In this document: in pieces, positions 6,532 through 15,215 of the stretch | Layout: each line of letters opens with the position of its first letter | Numbering within the stretch: position 1 is the stretch's first letter | Source: Lonepinella sp042485795 | GTDB taxonomy: Bacteria > Pseudomonadota > Gammaproteobacteria > Enterobacterales > Pasteurellaceae | Direction: 5' to 3' | Assembly (NCBI RefSeq): GCF_042485795.1 | Contig: NZ_CP169368.1 | Span: 1,054,001-1,118,000 of the forward strand | DNA length: 64,000 nt | Made by a program: the position numbers and the translations under genes | The notes under the pieces: model-generated | Seen by the model: only the letters and a program-made list of their open reading frames with translations | Database searches by the model: none | What the model was told of the DNA's origin: nothing

Positions 6532-8736
6532 ATGAAAAAGAAGCAAACCAAATTCACATGTAAATTATCTTTAGTGAGTTTGTCTGTTTTAAGCAGTTTT
6601 GCCATGGCTGTGGAAAATACGCAAAACGTAGAAGAGCTTGAGACAATTCACGTTACTGCAGAACAGCAATTACAACAATCCCTTGGAGTATCCCAAATTT
6701 CCAAAACTGATTTGGAAAAACGTCCTGTTGCCAATGACGTATCTGAATTATTACGCACCATGCCAGGGGTAAATCTAACGGGTAACAGTTCAACCGCTCA
6801 ACGTGGTAACAAACGCCAAATTGATATTCGTGGCATGGGACCTGAAAATACCTTGATTTTAATTGATGGTAAACCTGTTACTTCGCGTAATGCAGAACGT
6901 ATGGGGCGACGTGGTGAGCGTAATACACGAGGGGATTCTAACTGGGTGCCACCTGAACAAATTGAAAGTATCACGGTATTACGTGGTCCTGCCGCAGCAC
7001 GTTATGGCTCGGGTGCCATGGGTGGGGTGGTGAATATTAAAACCAAACCAGTCACTAATGAATTAAGAGGTTCCGTGACTTATTACACTAACCAACCAAG
7101 AGATAACGCTGAGGGTTCAACAAGTCGTGTCGGCTTTGATTTGAGTGGTCCAGTGATTAAAGATGTATTGGCTTTCCGTTTGTACGGTAGTGCGAATAAA
7201 ACCAAAGCGGATGCAGTAAATATCAATCAAGAAGCATCAAGTAGTAATATTGCAGGGGTTGAAGGGGTGCGTAACCGTGATATTGCAGGGCGTTTAGAAT
7301 GGAAAATTGATCCTCGCCAAACCTTAACCTTTGATTCCAGTTTTAGTCGCCAAGGTAATATTTATAATGGCGATACACAGTTGAGCAATGCGGCAGAGTT
7401 CACAACGGTTCTTCGTGAAAACGGTATGGAAACGGCACGTTTATATCGTTCAGCCTACTCTTTAACCCATAAAGGTGAATGGAATTGGGGGAATACGGAA
7501 AATAGCATTAGTTATGAGCGTACAAAGAATAGTCGCTTACCCGAAGGATTGACTGGTTACAGAGAAGGTGCTTATACTTCAACCACAAATTATTCTGACA
7601 GTAGATTAACTAATTTACGTCTTCAATCTGAAGCTAATATTCCGTTTACCTTAGGTGTATCGCAAGTATTAACCGTGGGGGCTGAATATAATCATGCTAA
7701 ATTAGATGACCCACAATCGATGACGCAACCGTATCTGGTGTCTGTATCAGGGTTTGATATTGGTACAAATCGTAGTGGTGAAAAATCCCAAAGTAACATT
7801 GCGGTTTTTGCCGAAGATAATATTTATGTCACAGAACGTACCATTGTTATTCCATCTCTTCGCTTTGACTATAATACCGACAGTGGTTCAAACTGGAGTC
7901 CAGCATTAAATATCTCCCATCAACTTAATGATATGTTTACCATTAAAGGCGGTATTGCTCGTGCTTATAAAGCACCAAATTTATATCAAGTTAATCCTAA
8001 TTATTTGTTGTTTAGTACAGGTGCAGGTTGCCCTTTGCCGAGTGCGGCTAATGGTTATACCGTTTATAATATGTCTTGTTATATTTTGGGTAATGAGAAT
8101 TTAAAACCTGAAACTAGCGTCAATAAAGAAATTGGTTTAGAGTTTGAGCATAACGGTTGGCAAGCATCGCTTACCTACTTCCATAATGCTTATCGCAATA
8201 AAATTGTTACAGGAGAACGAGCGGTATGGACAAATGGTAATGGTGGGGCAGGGCATGTGTTCCAATGGGCAAATACACCAAAAGCCACGGTTGAGGGCTT
8301 TGAAGGAAACTTAGTGATTCCCGTATTGGAAAACTTAACATGGAGCAATAACTTCTCTTATATGCGTAAGTCAGAAGATTATCAAGGTAACCCATTGTCG
8401 ATTATTCCAAAACACACCATTAACAGCACTTTAGCATACCAAGCAACAGAAAAATTGGATATGAATCTCACCTTTACTCATTATGGTCGCCAAAAACCAC
8501 GTACCGTGGCGATTATTAAAAATGAAACGTTATCAGCGACATTGTTAACTTATGATGAAATCGGGAGCTACGGAGTTTGGGGAATCAATGCAGGTTATCA
8601 ATTTAACAAGCACTTTAGCGGTCGTATTGGAATGACCAATGTGTTTAATAAAAAACTTTATCGCACAAATAATGGTGCGCAAAGTTATAATGAACATGGA
8701 CGATCTATTTATATGACAGCTAAATTATCATTCTAA
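6532..8736 (+). CDS. TonB-dependent siderophore receptor, FepA/PfeA-like
   Basis: An outer-membrane receptor of 734 residues that would import ferric catecholate siderophores using TonB energy. A signal peptide covers residues about 1-26. A TonB-box-like ETIHVTA precedes the plug domain. The plug contains the FepA-family hallmarks RGMGPENTLILIDGKPV, RRGERNTRGDSNWVPPEQ and VLRGPAAARYGSGAMGG (about residues 100-165). The 22-strand barrel ends in the typical terminal aromatic (TAKLSF). The start follows AAGGAATAAGA. Nearby, after a terminator, is an exported Fes-like esterase, so the locus looks like a catecholate-siderophore (enterobactin-type) uptake unit. Exact ligand is inferred. Confidence 0.9.
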   Translation: MKKKQTKFTCKLSLVSLSVLSSFAMAVENTQNVEELETIHVTAEQQLQQSLGVSQISKTDLEKRPVANDVSELLRTMPGVNLTGNSSTAQRGNKRQIDIRGMGPENTLILIDGKPVTSRNAERMGRRGERNTRGDSNWVPPEQIESITVLRGPAAARYGSGAMGGVVNIKTKPVTNELRGSVTYYTNQPRDNAEGSTSRVGFDLSGPVIKDVLAFRLYGSANKTKADAVNINQEASSSNIAGVEGVRNRDIAGRLEWKIDPRQTLTFDSSFSRQGNIYNGDTQLSNAAEFTTVLRENGMETARLYRSAYSLTHKGEWNWGNTENSISYERTKNSRLPEGLTGYREGAYTSTTNYSDSRLTNLRLQSEANIPFTLGVSQVLTVGAEYNHAKLDDPQSMTQPYLVSVSGFDIGTNRSGEKSQSNIAVFAEDNIYVTERTIVIPSLRFDYNTDSGSNWSPALNISHQLNDMFTIKGGIARAYKAPNLYQVNPNYLLFSTGAGCPLPSAANGYTVYNMSCYILGNENLKPETSVNKEIGLEFEHNGWQASLTYFHNAYRNKIVTGERAVWTNGNGGAGHVFQWANTPKATVEGFEGNLVIPVLENLTWSNNFSYMRKSEDYQGNPLSIIPKHTINSTLAYQATEKLDMNLTFTHYGRQKPRTVAIIKNETLSATLLTYDEIGSYGVWGINAGYQFNKHFSGRIGMTNVFNKKLYRTNNGAQSYNEHGRSIYMTAKLSF

Positions 8737-8753
8737 TAGAAAATAAATTGTTT

Positions 8754-8782
8754 AAAGGCGGAAGATGATTTCCGCCTTTCTT
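8754..8782 (+). terminator. Rho-independent terminator after the receptor
   Basis: AAAGGCGGAA and TTCCGCCTTT form a 10-bp perfect stem around GATGAT, 18 bp after the receptor stop, followed by a short T-rich stretch (CTTAATTT). Confidence 0.8.
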
Positions 8783-8887
8783 AATTTCGTTTGGATTGAA
8801 TGGTTAAAATGTTGAGTGTATGATAAGAAAATATATATCAGATGCTAAATCTTAGGAAAGAAATCACGATGAAATTAAGGAGAAAAC

Positions 8888-9367
8888 ATGCAAAAACAAC
8901 TTAATATAAATTACCAGAATTTCAAATCATACAATGAATTAAACGATATTGAAAAAAAATTGTTTGATGCCGCAAAAGCTGCTAGAAAGAAAGCCTATGC
9001 CCCTTATTCTCATTTTTTAGTAGGTTGTGCCATGTTGTTGGAAAATGGTGAAATTATTACGGGCAATAATCAAGAAAATGCGGCGTATCCCTCTGGGTTA
9101 TGTGCGGAAAGAACCGCTATTTATTGGGCTTCAGCGAATTATCCAGATCAAAAGATTTTAAAAATATTCGTGGTCGGTGCACCAGAAGATGAAATGAAAA
9201 ATAGCCCAGTCCCACCTTGTGGAGCCTGTCGGCAAAGTATTTTGGAATACGAAACCAAACAAGCACAAAATATTGAAATCTATTTCGCGTCTATCTCTGG
9301 CGAGATTTTTAAAACCTATTCGATCAAAGATTTATTGCCGTTTAATTTTGATGTGTCATTTTTGTAG
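8888..9367 (+). CDS. cdd: Cytidine deaminase, short tetrameric type
   Basis: The enzyme deaminates cytidine/deoxycytidine to uridine/deoxyuridine in pyrimidine salvage. The 159-residue protein has zinc ligands C72 (CAER, with catalytic E74), C111 and C114 (PPCGACRQ), and substrate residues in NQENAAYPSGLC. This is the short class with Cys as first zinc ligand, unlike the ~290-residue dimeric Cdd of E. coli and many gamma-proteobacteria. The NQENAAYPSGLCAER stretch resembles Bacteroidota enzymes as I remember them, so lateral transfer is possible. It ends 6 bp before the esterase gene and is probably cotranscribed. The ATG follows AAGGAGAAAAC. Confidence 0.9.
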   Translation: MQKQLNINYQNFKSYNELNDIEKKLFDAAKAARKKAYAPYSHFLVGCAMLLENGEIITGNNQENAAYPSGLCAERTAIYWASANYPDQKILKIFVVGAPEDEMKNSPVPPCGACRQSILEYETKQAQNIEIYFASISGEIFKTYSIKDLLPFNFDVSFL

Positions 9368-9373
9368 AAAACA

Positions 9374-10936
9374 ATGAAAAAAACCACCGCACTTTTATTA
9401 ATGAGTATGAGTACATTTGCTTACAGCCAATCCATTTCCTTGCAAAATGGCGATTTTGTCAAAGGGGAATTTACTGTCACGGACAAAGACGGGGCGGATT
9501 TAGCCATTGTTTTTGCGGATAAAAGCGAGCGGTGGTTGTTGCAAAATGTGGTGGGTAAGAAAGAGTTTGTGTTCGAAGCCGAGCAAACAGGCACGGCGGA
9601 TTTTGTGATTTATCCGTCTAAAGCTGAAAAAACTGAAAAGGCTGAAAAAGCTGAAAAAGCCGAAACGGCACATTATCAGATTCAGATTTTACAACAGATT
9701 CCTGTGGCGGAACAACAGGCGTTGCCTGAAAAATACCTTAGTCCAACTATTCAACAGCTTGCCGAACAATTAACCAAACAGAATAAAGCCGCACGGCTAG
9801 ATGAATTTTGGCAAAAGATCACCCAACAAGGTTTGCCCCTCATTGAACCTGTTGAAAATAGTAATCAAAGCATCGTTACGTTTTTATGGCGTGGGGCAAA
9901 ACACAATGTGTGGTTGTGGGGTTCGCCGAGCCGTGAAGATCATCATGACAGGCTTGAACATCTGTTCGGTTCGGATATTTGGTTTAAATCTTATCAACTT
10001 CCCAATGACAGTCTGGTTTCCTACGGTTTCGCTCCCGATGTACCGAGCTTGCCCGTCAACCAAGGTGAGCAACGCCGAGCTATATTAGCCACCTTGCAAG
10101 CCGATCCTTTTAACCCGAATACTTATCCAGCCAAGCCGAAATATCCACAGGATAGATTTAGTTATGTGTCGGCATTAAAACTGAAAAATACACCGCAATC
10201 GCCTTGGCTTAAACCGCAAAACGCACCGCAGGGCAAGTTGCAAACGCATCAATTTCATAGCCAAATTTTGGCAAATCACCGCCGTGTGCAGATTTACCTG
10301 CCTGCTCATTTTGAACCGAACAATCCCGATCTTCGCTTGCTGTTTTTATTTGACGGCACGGATTATATAGATAAAGTCCCGACCCCGATGATATTGGATA
10401 ATCTGATTGCTCAAGGCAAAATTCCGCCGACAGTTGCGGTGTTTATTGATAATCCGACTACCCAAGCCAGAAGAGCGGAATTACCGCCCAATCCCGATTT
10501 TGCCAAAATGATAGCAACGGAATTATATCCTTGGGTAAGCCAACAACTAGGCATCAAAATTGCCGTAAAACACACTGCACTTGCAGGCTCAAGTTTTGGC
10601 GGATTAGCTACCGCTTATATCGCCAATCAATATCCTGATATTTTTGGCAATGGGTTGATTTTATCAGGTTCGTTTTGGTGGAAAGATCCGACAGACAGCC
10701 CACAATTTAACAACGCAATGGCACATTTATATGCCAGCCAAGCGACAAAAAACCTTCATTTTTTTATCAGTGCAGGGATTTATGAGCAAACCATTTTAAA
10801 CAGCTCAAGGCATTTTAAAGATGTATTGATGGCGAAAAATTACCCTGTGATCTATAAAGAATACGCTTCCGAACACGGTTATTTTTCATGGCAAACGATT
10901 TTGCCTGAGGGTTTGCTGGCGTTGTTTGGTCAGTAA
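9374..10936 (+). CDS. Exported Fes-like siderophore esterase
   Basis: A 520-residue protein with a signal peptide (about residues 1-19, cleavage after TFAYS). A small N-terminal region is followed by a Lys-Ala-Glu-rich linker (about residues 79-95), an enterochelin-esterase N-terminal type domain, and a C-terminal alpha/beta hydrolase of the esterase D/Fes family. The nucleophile motif is GSSFGG in LAGSSFGGLATAY, preceded by LLFLFDGTDY; a late EHGYFSW supplies the likely catalytic histidine. Fes normally acts in the cytoplasm, while IroE and Campylobacter Cee act in the periplasm. Export here suggests periplasmic hydrolysis of catecholate trilactones. It pairs functionally with the receptor upstream. 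Confidence 0.82.
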   Translation: MKKTTALLLMSMSTFAYSQSISLQNGDFVKGEFTVTDKDGADLAIVFADKSERWLLQNVVGKKEFVFEAEQTGTADFVIYPSKAEKTEKAEKAEKAETAHYQIQILQQIPVAEQQALPEKYLSPTIQQLAEQLTKQNKAARLDEFWQKITQQGLPLIEPVENSNQSIVTFLWRGAKHNVWLWGSPSREDHHDRLEHLFGSDIWFKSYQLPNDSLVSYGFAPDVPSLPVNQGEQRRAILATLQADPFNPNTYPAKPKYPQDRFSYVSALKLKNTPQSPWLKPQNAPQGKLQTHQFHSQILANHRRVQIYLPAHFEPNNPDLRLLFLFDGTDYIDKVPTPMILDNLIAQGKIPPTVAVFIDNPTTQARRAELPPNPDFAKMIATELYPWVSQQLGIKIAVKHTALAGSSFGGLATAYIANQYPDIFGNGLILSGSFWWKDPTDSPQFNNAMAHLYASQATKNLHFFISAGIYEQTILNSSRHFKDVLMAKNYPVIYKEYASEHGYFSWQTILPEGLLALFGQ

Positions 10937-10950
10937 AGCATAATCGTATT

Positions 10951-10975
10951 GATGGTGGGTTTACCCCACCTATCA
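10951..10975. terminator. Convergent hairpin between the esterase and GFA genes
   Basis: GATGGTGGG and CCCACCTATC form an imperfect stem around a short loop in the 45-bp gap between two convergent genes. No long T run on either strand, so it may be a weak bidirectional terminator. Confidence 0.5.
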
Positions 10976-10983
10976 TCTAATGA

Positions 10984-11376
10984 CTATGCCATTTTTTCCA
11001 ACACTTCCGCTTCGGTCAATTTCGGTACATCATTTTTTAGTTCATAGAAAGACGGCTTTTTGTCGATAAAAATTTCGTCTTCCAAGGTAAACGTGGTTTG
11101 CCCGTAAAATAAGCCAGTGGAAACATAATAATGTTGCGTACCCAACATGTGATAATAAAGATGTGAGCCACAATTTCGGCAAAATGCACGTTCTGCCCAT
11201 GGGGAAGATTGATAACAAGCAATATGTTCGCTTCCTGTGGTTTCTATTTTTTCACTATGAAATGAAAATAATGGACCGCTGTTCCAGCGTTGACACATGC
11301 CGCAATGGCAGACACTGGCGTTTTGATTATCGGCAACCGTAAGTGTGATGGCACCGCATAGACATTGACCTTTCAT
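10984..11376 (-). CDS. GFA-domain (CENP-V/GFA) protein
   Basis: A 130-residue zinc-binding protein of the GFA (glutathione-dependent formaldehyde-activating-like) family. Conserved cysteines appear as CLCGA (residues 5-9), CHCGMCQRW (about 23-31) and FCRNCGSHLYY (about 71-81). Most bacterial members have no demonstrated activity, so a formaldehyde function should not be assumed. It follows mfd on the same strand after a 40-bp gap and may be read from the same transcript. The start is preceded by AAAGGAGAATGAC. Confidence 0.85.
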   Translation of the reverse strand: MKGQCLCGAITLTVADNQNASVCHCGMCQRWNSGPLFSFHSEKIETTGSEHIACYQSSPWAERAFCRNCGSHLYYHMLGTQHYYVSTGLFYGQTTFTLEDEIFIDKKPSFYELKNDVPKLTEAEVLEKMA

Positions 11377-11416
11377 GATGTCATTCTCCTTTGATGATGT
11401 TTATCATCGTTCGATT

Positions 11417-14400
11417 TTACCACAAACTCCCCAACAAATTCTTGATAAATTCCAACCGCACTTTTGCCTGTTCTAAATTGCAAGTAAAGCGAAATTTCGT
11501 TGGTCCGTCAAATTTAAATACCGCAGGTTGCTGTTTGATTAAGGCTAAAAACTTCATCGGATCAATATCCGCCGTTGGGTTAAATTCTACAAAGCCACCG
11601 TGGGCAGTGCCGTCTATTTTAGTCACTTTGAGCGGTTTTGCCATTAATCGTAGTTCGGCAATTTGCAACAAATTTTTTGTCGGTTCGGGCAATAAACCAA
11701 AACGGTCAATCAATTCCACTTTCAATTCATCAAGGGCGGCTTTGTTTTCTGCCCCTGCAATACGTTTATAGAATGACAACCGCATATTCACATCGCCCAA
11801 ATAATCATCAGGCAACAGGGCAGGTACACGCAAATCAATTTCCACTTGCTGTTGGGTGAGTTCGTCCAAACTTGGCTCACGCCCTTCTTTCATCGCTTTC
11901 ACCGCACTTTCCAGCAATTCCATATACAGGCTAAAGCCGATGCTTTCAATTTGTCCGCTTTGTTCTTGCCCGAGTAATTCGCCAGCCCCACGAATTTCTA
12001 AATCGTGGGTCGCCAAAATAAAGCCAGCCCCGAGATTATCCAAACTTTCAAGGGCTTCAAGGCGTTTTACTGCATCTTTGCTGATGAGTTTTGGCGGCGG
12101 CGTGAGTAAATAAGCGTAAGCCTGATGATGAGAACGCCCAACCCGTCCACGCAGTTGGTGCAGTTGAGCCAAACCGAAATTATCCGCTCGCTCAATAATG
12201 ATCGTGTTAGCGGTCGGCACGTCAATGCCCGTTTCAATAATGGTGGAGCAGACCAACACATTAAAACGTTGATGATAAAAATCCGACATCACCCGTTCAA
12301 GATCCCGTTCTCGCATTTGTCCGTGACCGATAGTCACCCTTGCTTCGGGGACAAGTGCGGTGATTTTTTCTGCACATTTTTCAATGCTTGCCACATCATT
12401 ATGCAAATAATACACCTGACCGCCACGCAGGATTTCACGCAAAATGGCTTCCCGAATGGTGAGATCGTCCGCTTGTCGCACAAAGGTTTTAATGGTTAAA
12501 CGGCGTGCTGGTGGGGTAGAAATAATTGACAGATCTCGAATACCGTTCATCGCCATATTCAGCGTGCGTGGAATCGGTGTCGCAGTCAGGGTCAGAATGT
12601 CAATATTGGCACGGAGCTGTTTAATTTTCTCTTTTTGGCGTACGCCGAAACGGTGTTCTTCATCAATAATCAGCAAACCGAGATCGCTAAATTTTACGTC
12701 TGATTGAATCAGTTTATGGGTGCCGATCAGAATATCCACCTTGCCCTCGGCGAGATTGTCCAAAATTTGCTTTTGTTGTTTAGCGGTTTTAAAGCGTGAC
12801 ACCATTTCCACATTGACCGGTAAATTAGCAAAGCGATCTTTGAAATTGTCAAAATGTTGTTGAGCCAGCAGCGTAGTCGGCACCAGCACAGCCACCTGTT
12901 TATGATTCATCACCGCCAAAAATGCCGCACGCATTGCCACTTCGGTTTTGCCAAAGCCCACATCACCACACACCAGCCGATCCATCGCTTTCGGTTGACA
13001 CATATCGGAAATCACCGCATTAATTGCCATTTCTTGATCAAGGGTTTCTTCAAACGGGAAGGTTGCCGCAAAGGCTTGATAGTCTTGTTTATCATATTGA
13101 AACGCAAAGCCTTTTTTCACTTCACGTTCCGCATACACATCTAACAGTTCCGCCGCCACATCACGAATTTTTTCTGCCGCTTTGGAACGGGCTTTTGCCC
13201 ACGCATCACTGCCGAGTTTATGCAAGGGTGCAGTTTCATCGCTACCTCCTACATAACGGCTGATTAAATGCAGACTAGCGACAGGCACATACAATTTTGC
13301 ATCGTTGGCATAGGTCAACAGCAAATATTCCGCTTTCACACCAGCATTTTCAAGGGTGACTAAACCGCCGTAACGCCCCACTCCGTGATCCAAATGTACC
13401 ACTGCTTGTCCGATTTTTAGTTCCGCCAAGTTGCGAATGAGCGTATCGGGATTTACGCTTTTGCGTTTATCACGGTGGCGTTGTTGGACACGAGAGCCGA
13501 GTAGTTCGTTTTCAGAAATGATGGCAATTTTGACCGAGATTTCTAAGATGAAACCTTGATCTAGGGGACTGATTTGTAGTCCGAACTTCGGCAATTCTTC
13601 GGGCGGACACATCGGTCCGCCCCTACGGTTTATTTTATCGTTTGATCCTTGTAGGGGCGGATCTATGTATCCGCCCGAATTGGTCGGAGAAAATACGTTG
13701 ATTTGTTTCGGCTTAATTTTTAACGGTGCCAACAAATCCAACAAGGTTTCACGCCGTCCTTCGCTTTCTACCGAAAATAAAATTTTGCCGTCAAATTGTT
13801 CGATAAATTGGCGTAATGCCTGTAATGGCTCTTTTTGTTGGGCTTGAATTTGCAACTCAGGCAACGGACTTACGCTTAAATTGGTTTGCCGAACGGATTT
13901 TTTCAAGGTTTCGGTTTTTAATGAAATGCGTGGATATTGCTTCAAACGGCGGTTAATTTCATCAATTTTGAGCCAAAGTTGATCGGGAGGTAACAGCGGT
14001 CGCATTGGATCCACTTTGCGACTTTCAAAACGGCTTTCCGCATCTTGATAAAACCGCTCGCCTTGGGTTTGATAGCCGTCAAGATCCACAAACAGGGTGT
14101 TTGGCGGCAAATAATCAAACAAGGTCGCCATTTGCTCAAAAAACAGCGGTTGCCAGTATTCAATGCCCGACACCAGCGTGCCTTTGCTCACTTGCTGATA
14201 AATATGCTCGGGATCACGGCGGATTTCGCCAAAGGTTTCGCGAAATTGGCTGCGGAAAAATTCAATGCCACGGCTATCGGTAGGAAATTCGTGAGCAGGC
14301 AACAGATTAATTTTGTCAATTTCAGTCAGCGTGCGTTGGCTGTCCACATCAAAGGTGCGAATACTGTCAATTTCATCATCAAAAAAATCCAACCGAAACG

Positions 14401-14935
14401 GCTCGTTGCTCCCCATTGGAAACAGATCCAACAGCGAACCCCGTACGGCAAATTCGCCCACTTCCAATACCTGCTCCACCGCTCGATAGCCCGCATTTTC
14501 AAGGTTCAACCGCATTTTTTCGATATTCAGTCGATCGCCTTTTTTAATCAACAGCACATTTTGGCTTAAAAATGACGGTGGACAAAGGCGTTGCATTAAG
14601 GTAGTAATTGGCAAAATCAACACGCCCGATTTGGCTTGTTGCAAGTAAAACAGACTACTTAGCCGTGCGGAAATAATGTCTTGATGGGGGGAAAACGCAT
14701 CATAAGGCAAGGTTTCCCAATCGGGAAACAGTTGCATGGTTGGCAAAGTTTGGCGTAAACCTTTTTCCAAACGCACCGCGGTTTTGCTGTCTTGCGTAAC
14801 GATAACGGTTAGCCCTTGATATTGCTGGGCAATTTGGCTTAAGGCAAAACTATCAGCACCCACAAGGACGTTGCCGAGCAGTTTGTGATCTTGGGGTTGA
14901 GTGGGGATATCTAATTGGAAAAAGGCGTTGTTCAT
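11417..14935 (-). CDS. mfd: Transcription-repair coupling factor Mfd
   Basis: Mfd removes RNA polymerase stalled at DNA lesions and recruits UvrA. The 1172-residue protein contains the UvrB-like module at the N-terminus, the RNA-polymerase-interaction domain (IGQAVVHLDHGVGRYGGL region, about residues 510-530), and the RecG-like translocase with Walker A GDVGFGKTEVA, DEEHRFG box and TATPIPRT. About 26 residues (about 420-445) are encoded by a palindromic repeat at 13601-13678. Without them the length would be about 1146, the usual size. The frame stays open across the insert, so the protein is probably functional. Confidence 0.96.
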   Translation of the reverse strand: MNNAFFQLDIPTQPQDHKLLGNVLVGADSFALSQIAQQYQGLTVIVTQDSKTAVRLEKGLRQTLPTMQLFPDWETLPYDAFSPHQDIISARLSSLFYLQQAKSGVLILPITTLMQRLCPPSFLSQNVLLIKKGDRLNIEKMRLNLENAGYRAVEQVLEVGEFAVRGSLLDLFPMGSNEPFRLDFFDDEIDSIRTFDVDSQRTLTEIDKINLLPAHEFPTDSRGIEFFRSQFRETFGEIRRDPEHIYQQVSKGTLVSGIEYWQPLFFEQMATLFDYLPPNTLFVDLDGYQTQGERFYQDAESRFESRKVDPMRPLLPPDQLWLKIDEINRRLKQYPRISLKTETLKKSVRQTNLSVSPLPELQIQAQQKEPLQALRQFIEQFDGKILFSVESEGRRETLLDLLAPLKIKPKQINVFSPTNSGGYIDPPLQGSNDKINRRGGPMCPPEELPKFGLQISPLDQGFILEISVKIAIISENELLGSRVQQRHRDKRKSVNPDTLIRNLAELKIGQAVVHLDHGVGRYGGLVTLENAGVKAEYLLLTYANDAKLYVPVASLHLISRYVGGSDETAPLHKLGSDAWAKARSKAAEKIRDVAAELLDVYAEREVKKGFAFQYDKQDYQAFAATFPFEETLDQEMAINAVISDMCQPKAMDRLVCGDVGFGKTEVAMRAAFLAVMNHKQVAVLVPTTLLAQQHFDNFKDRFANLPVNVEMVSRFKTAKQQKQILDNLAEGKVDILIGTHKLIQSDVKFSDLGLLIIDEEHRFGVRQKEKIKQLRANIDILTLTATPIPRTLNMAMNGIRDLSIISTPPARRLTIKTFVRQADDLTIREAILREILRGGQVYYLHNDVASIEKCAEKITALVPEARVTIGHGQMRERDLERVMSDFYHQRFNVLVCSTIIETGIDVPTANTIIIERADNFGLAQLHQLRGRVGRSHHQAYAYLLTPPPKLISKDAVKRLEALESLDNLGAGFILATHDLEIRGAGELLGQEQSGQIESIGFSLYMELLESAVKAMKEGREPSLDELTQQQVEIDLRVPALLPDDYLGDVNMRLSFYKRIAGAENKAALDELKVELIDRFGLLPEPTKNLLQIAELRLMAKPLKVTKIDGTAHGGFVEFNPTADIDPMKFLALIKQQPAVFKFDGPTKFRFTCNLEQAKVRLEFIKNLLGSLW
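13601..13678. repeat. Palindromic repeat inserted in frame within mfd
   Basis: Two hairpins face each other: GGGCGGACACATCGGTCCGCCC at 13601-13622 (arms GGGCGGAC/GTCCGCCC) and GGGGCGGATCTATGTATCCGCCC (arms GGCGGAT/ATCCGCC) ending near 13676, linked by CTACGG..TTGTAG. The whole is an imperfect inverted repeat of about 78 bp, a multiple of three. A single hairpin of the same family lies at 5653-5678. On the mfd strand it encodes a glycine/proline-rich stretch (SGGYIDPPLQG ... RRGGPMCPPEE). Confidence 0.85.
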
Positions 14936-15118
14936 TATTATGTTGCGTTAAGAAGATAGAAATTATGTCTATCTTAAAGGAAAAAGAGGGAATTTCGCAA
15001 TGCTTTTGTGTTTGGAGAGAATGTGCCTACGCTATTTTTGTTGAATGGTTGGGACTATGCTATCAAAAAATTTTTTCAGAAATTTTGTGATCGGTATCTC
15101 ATTTTTGAAAATTGCCCT

Positions 15119-15148
15119 TTGATTGGAGTGTTTTTTTTTTTGTATGAT
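15119..15148 (+). promoter_or_regulatory. Candidate phase-variable promoter of the sialidase gene
   Basis: TTGATT (15119-15124) and TATGAT (15143-15148) are matches to -35 and -10 hexamers, separated by 18 bp. The spacer contains an uninterrupted run of 11 T (15131-15141). Slippage in this run would change spacer length; losing one T would give the optimal 17 bp. The rest of the 280-bp region between mfd and the sialidase gene is AT-rich with no other signal I could assign. Hexamers were assigned by eye. Confidence 0.5.
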
Positions 15149-15215
15149 GTTCCTTGAATAATTAATTCAGAAAACTCTATCTTATAAACTATATACCTTA
15201 ATTAAGGGGAAAATT

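Noticed and set aside
6532..8736. Calling the siderophore receptor FepA by name
   Set aside because: The plug motifs are of the FepA/PfeA family, but the ligand cannot be fixed from sequence, so no gene symbol is given.
11391..14569. Many forward ORFs of 60-174 residues opposite mfd
   Set aside because: They are antisense shadows of a well-supported 1172-residue gene.
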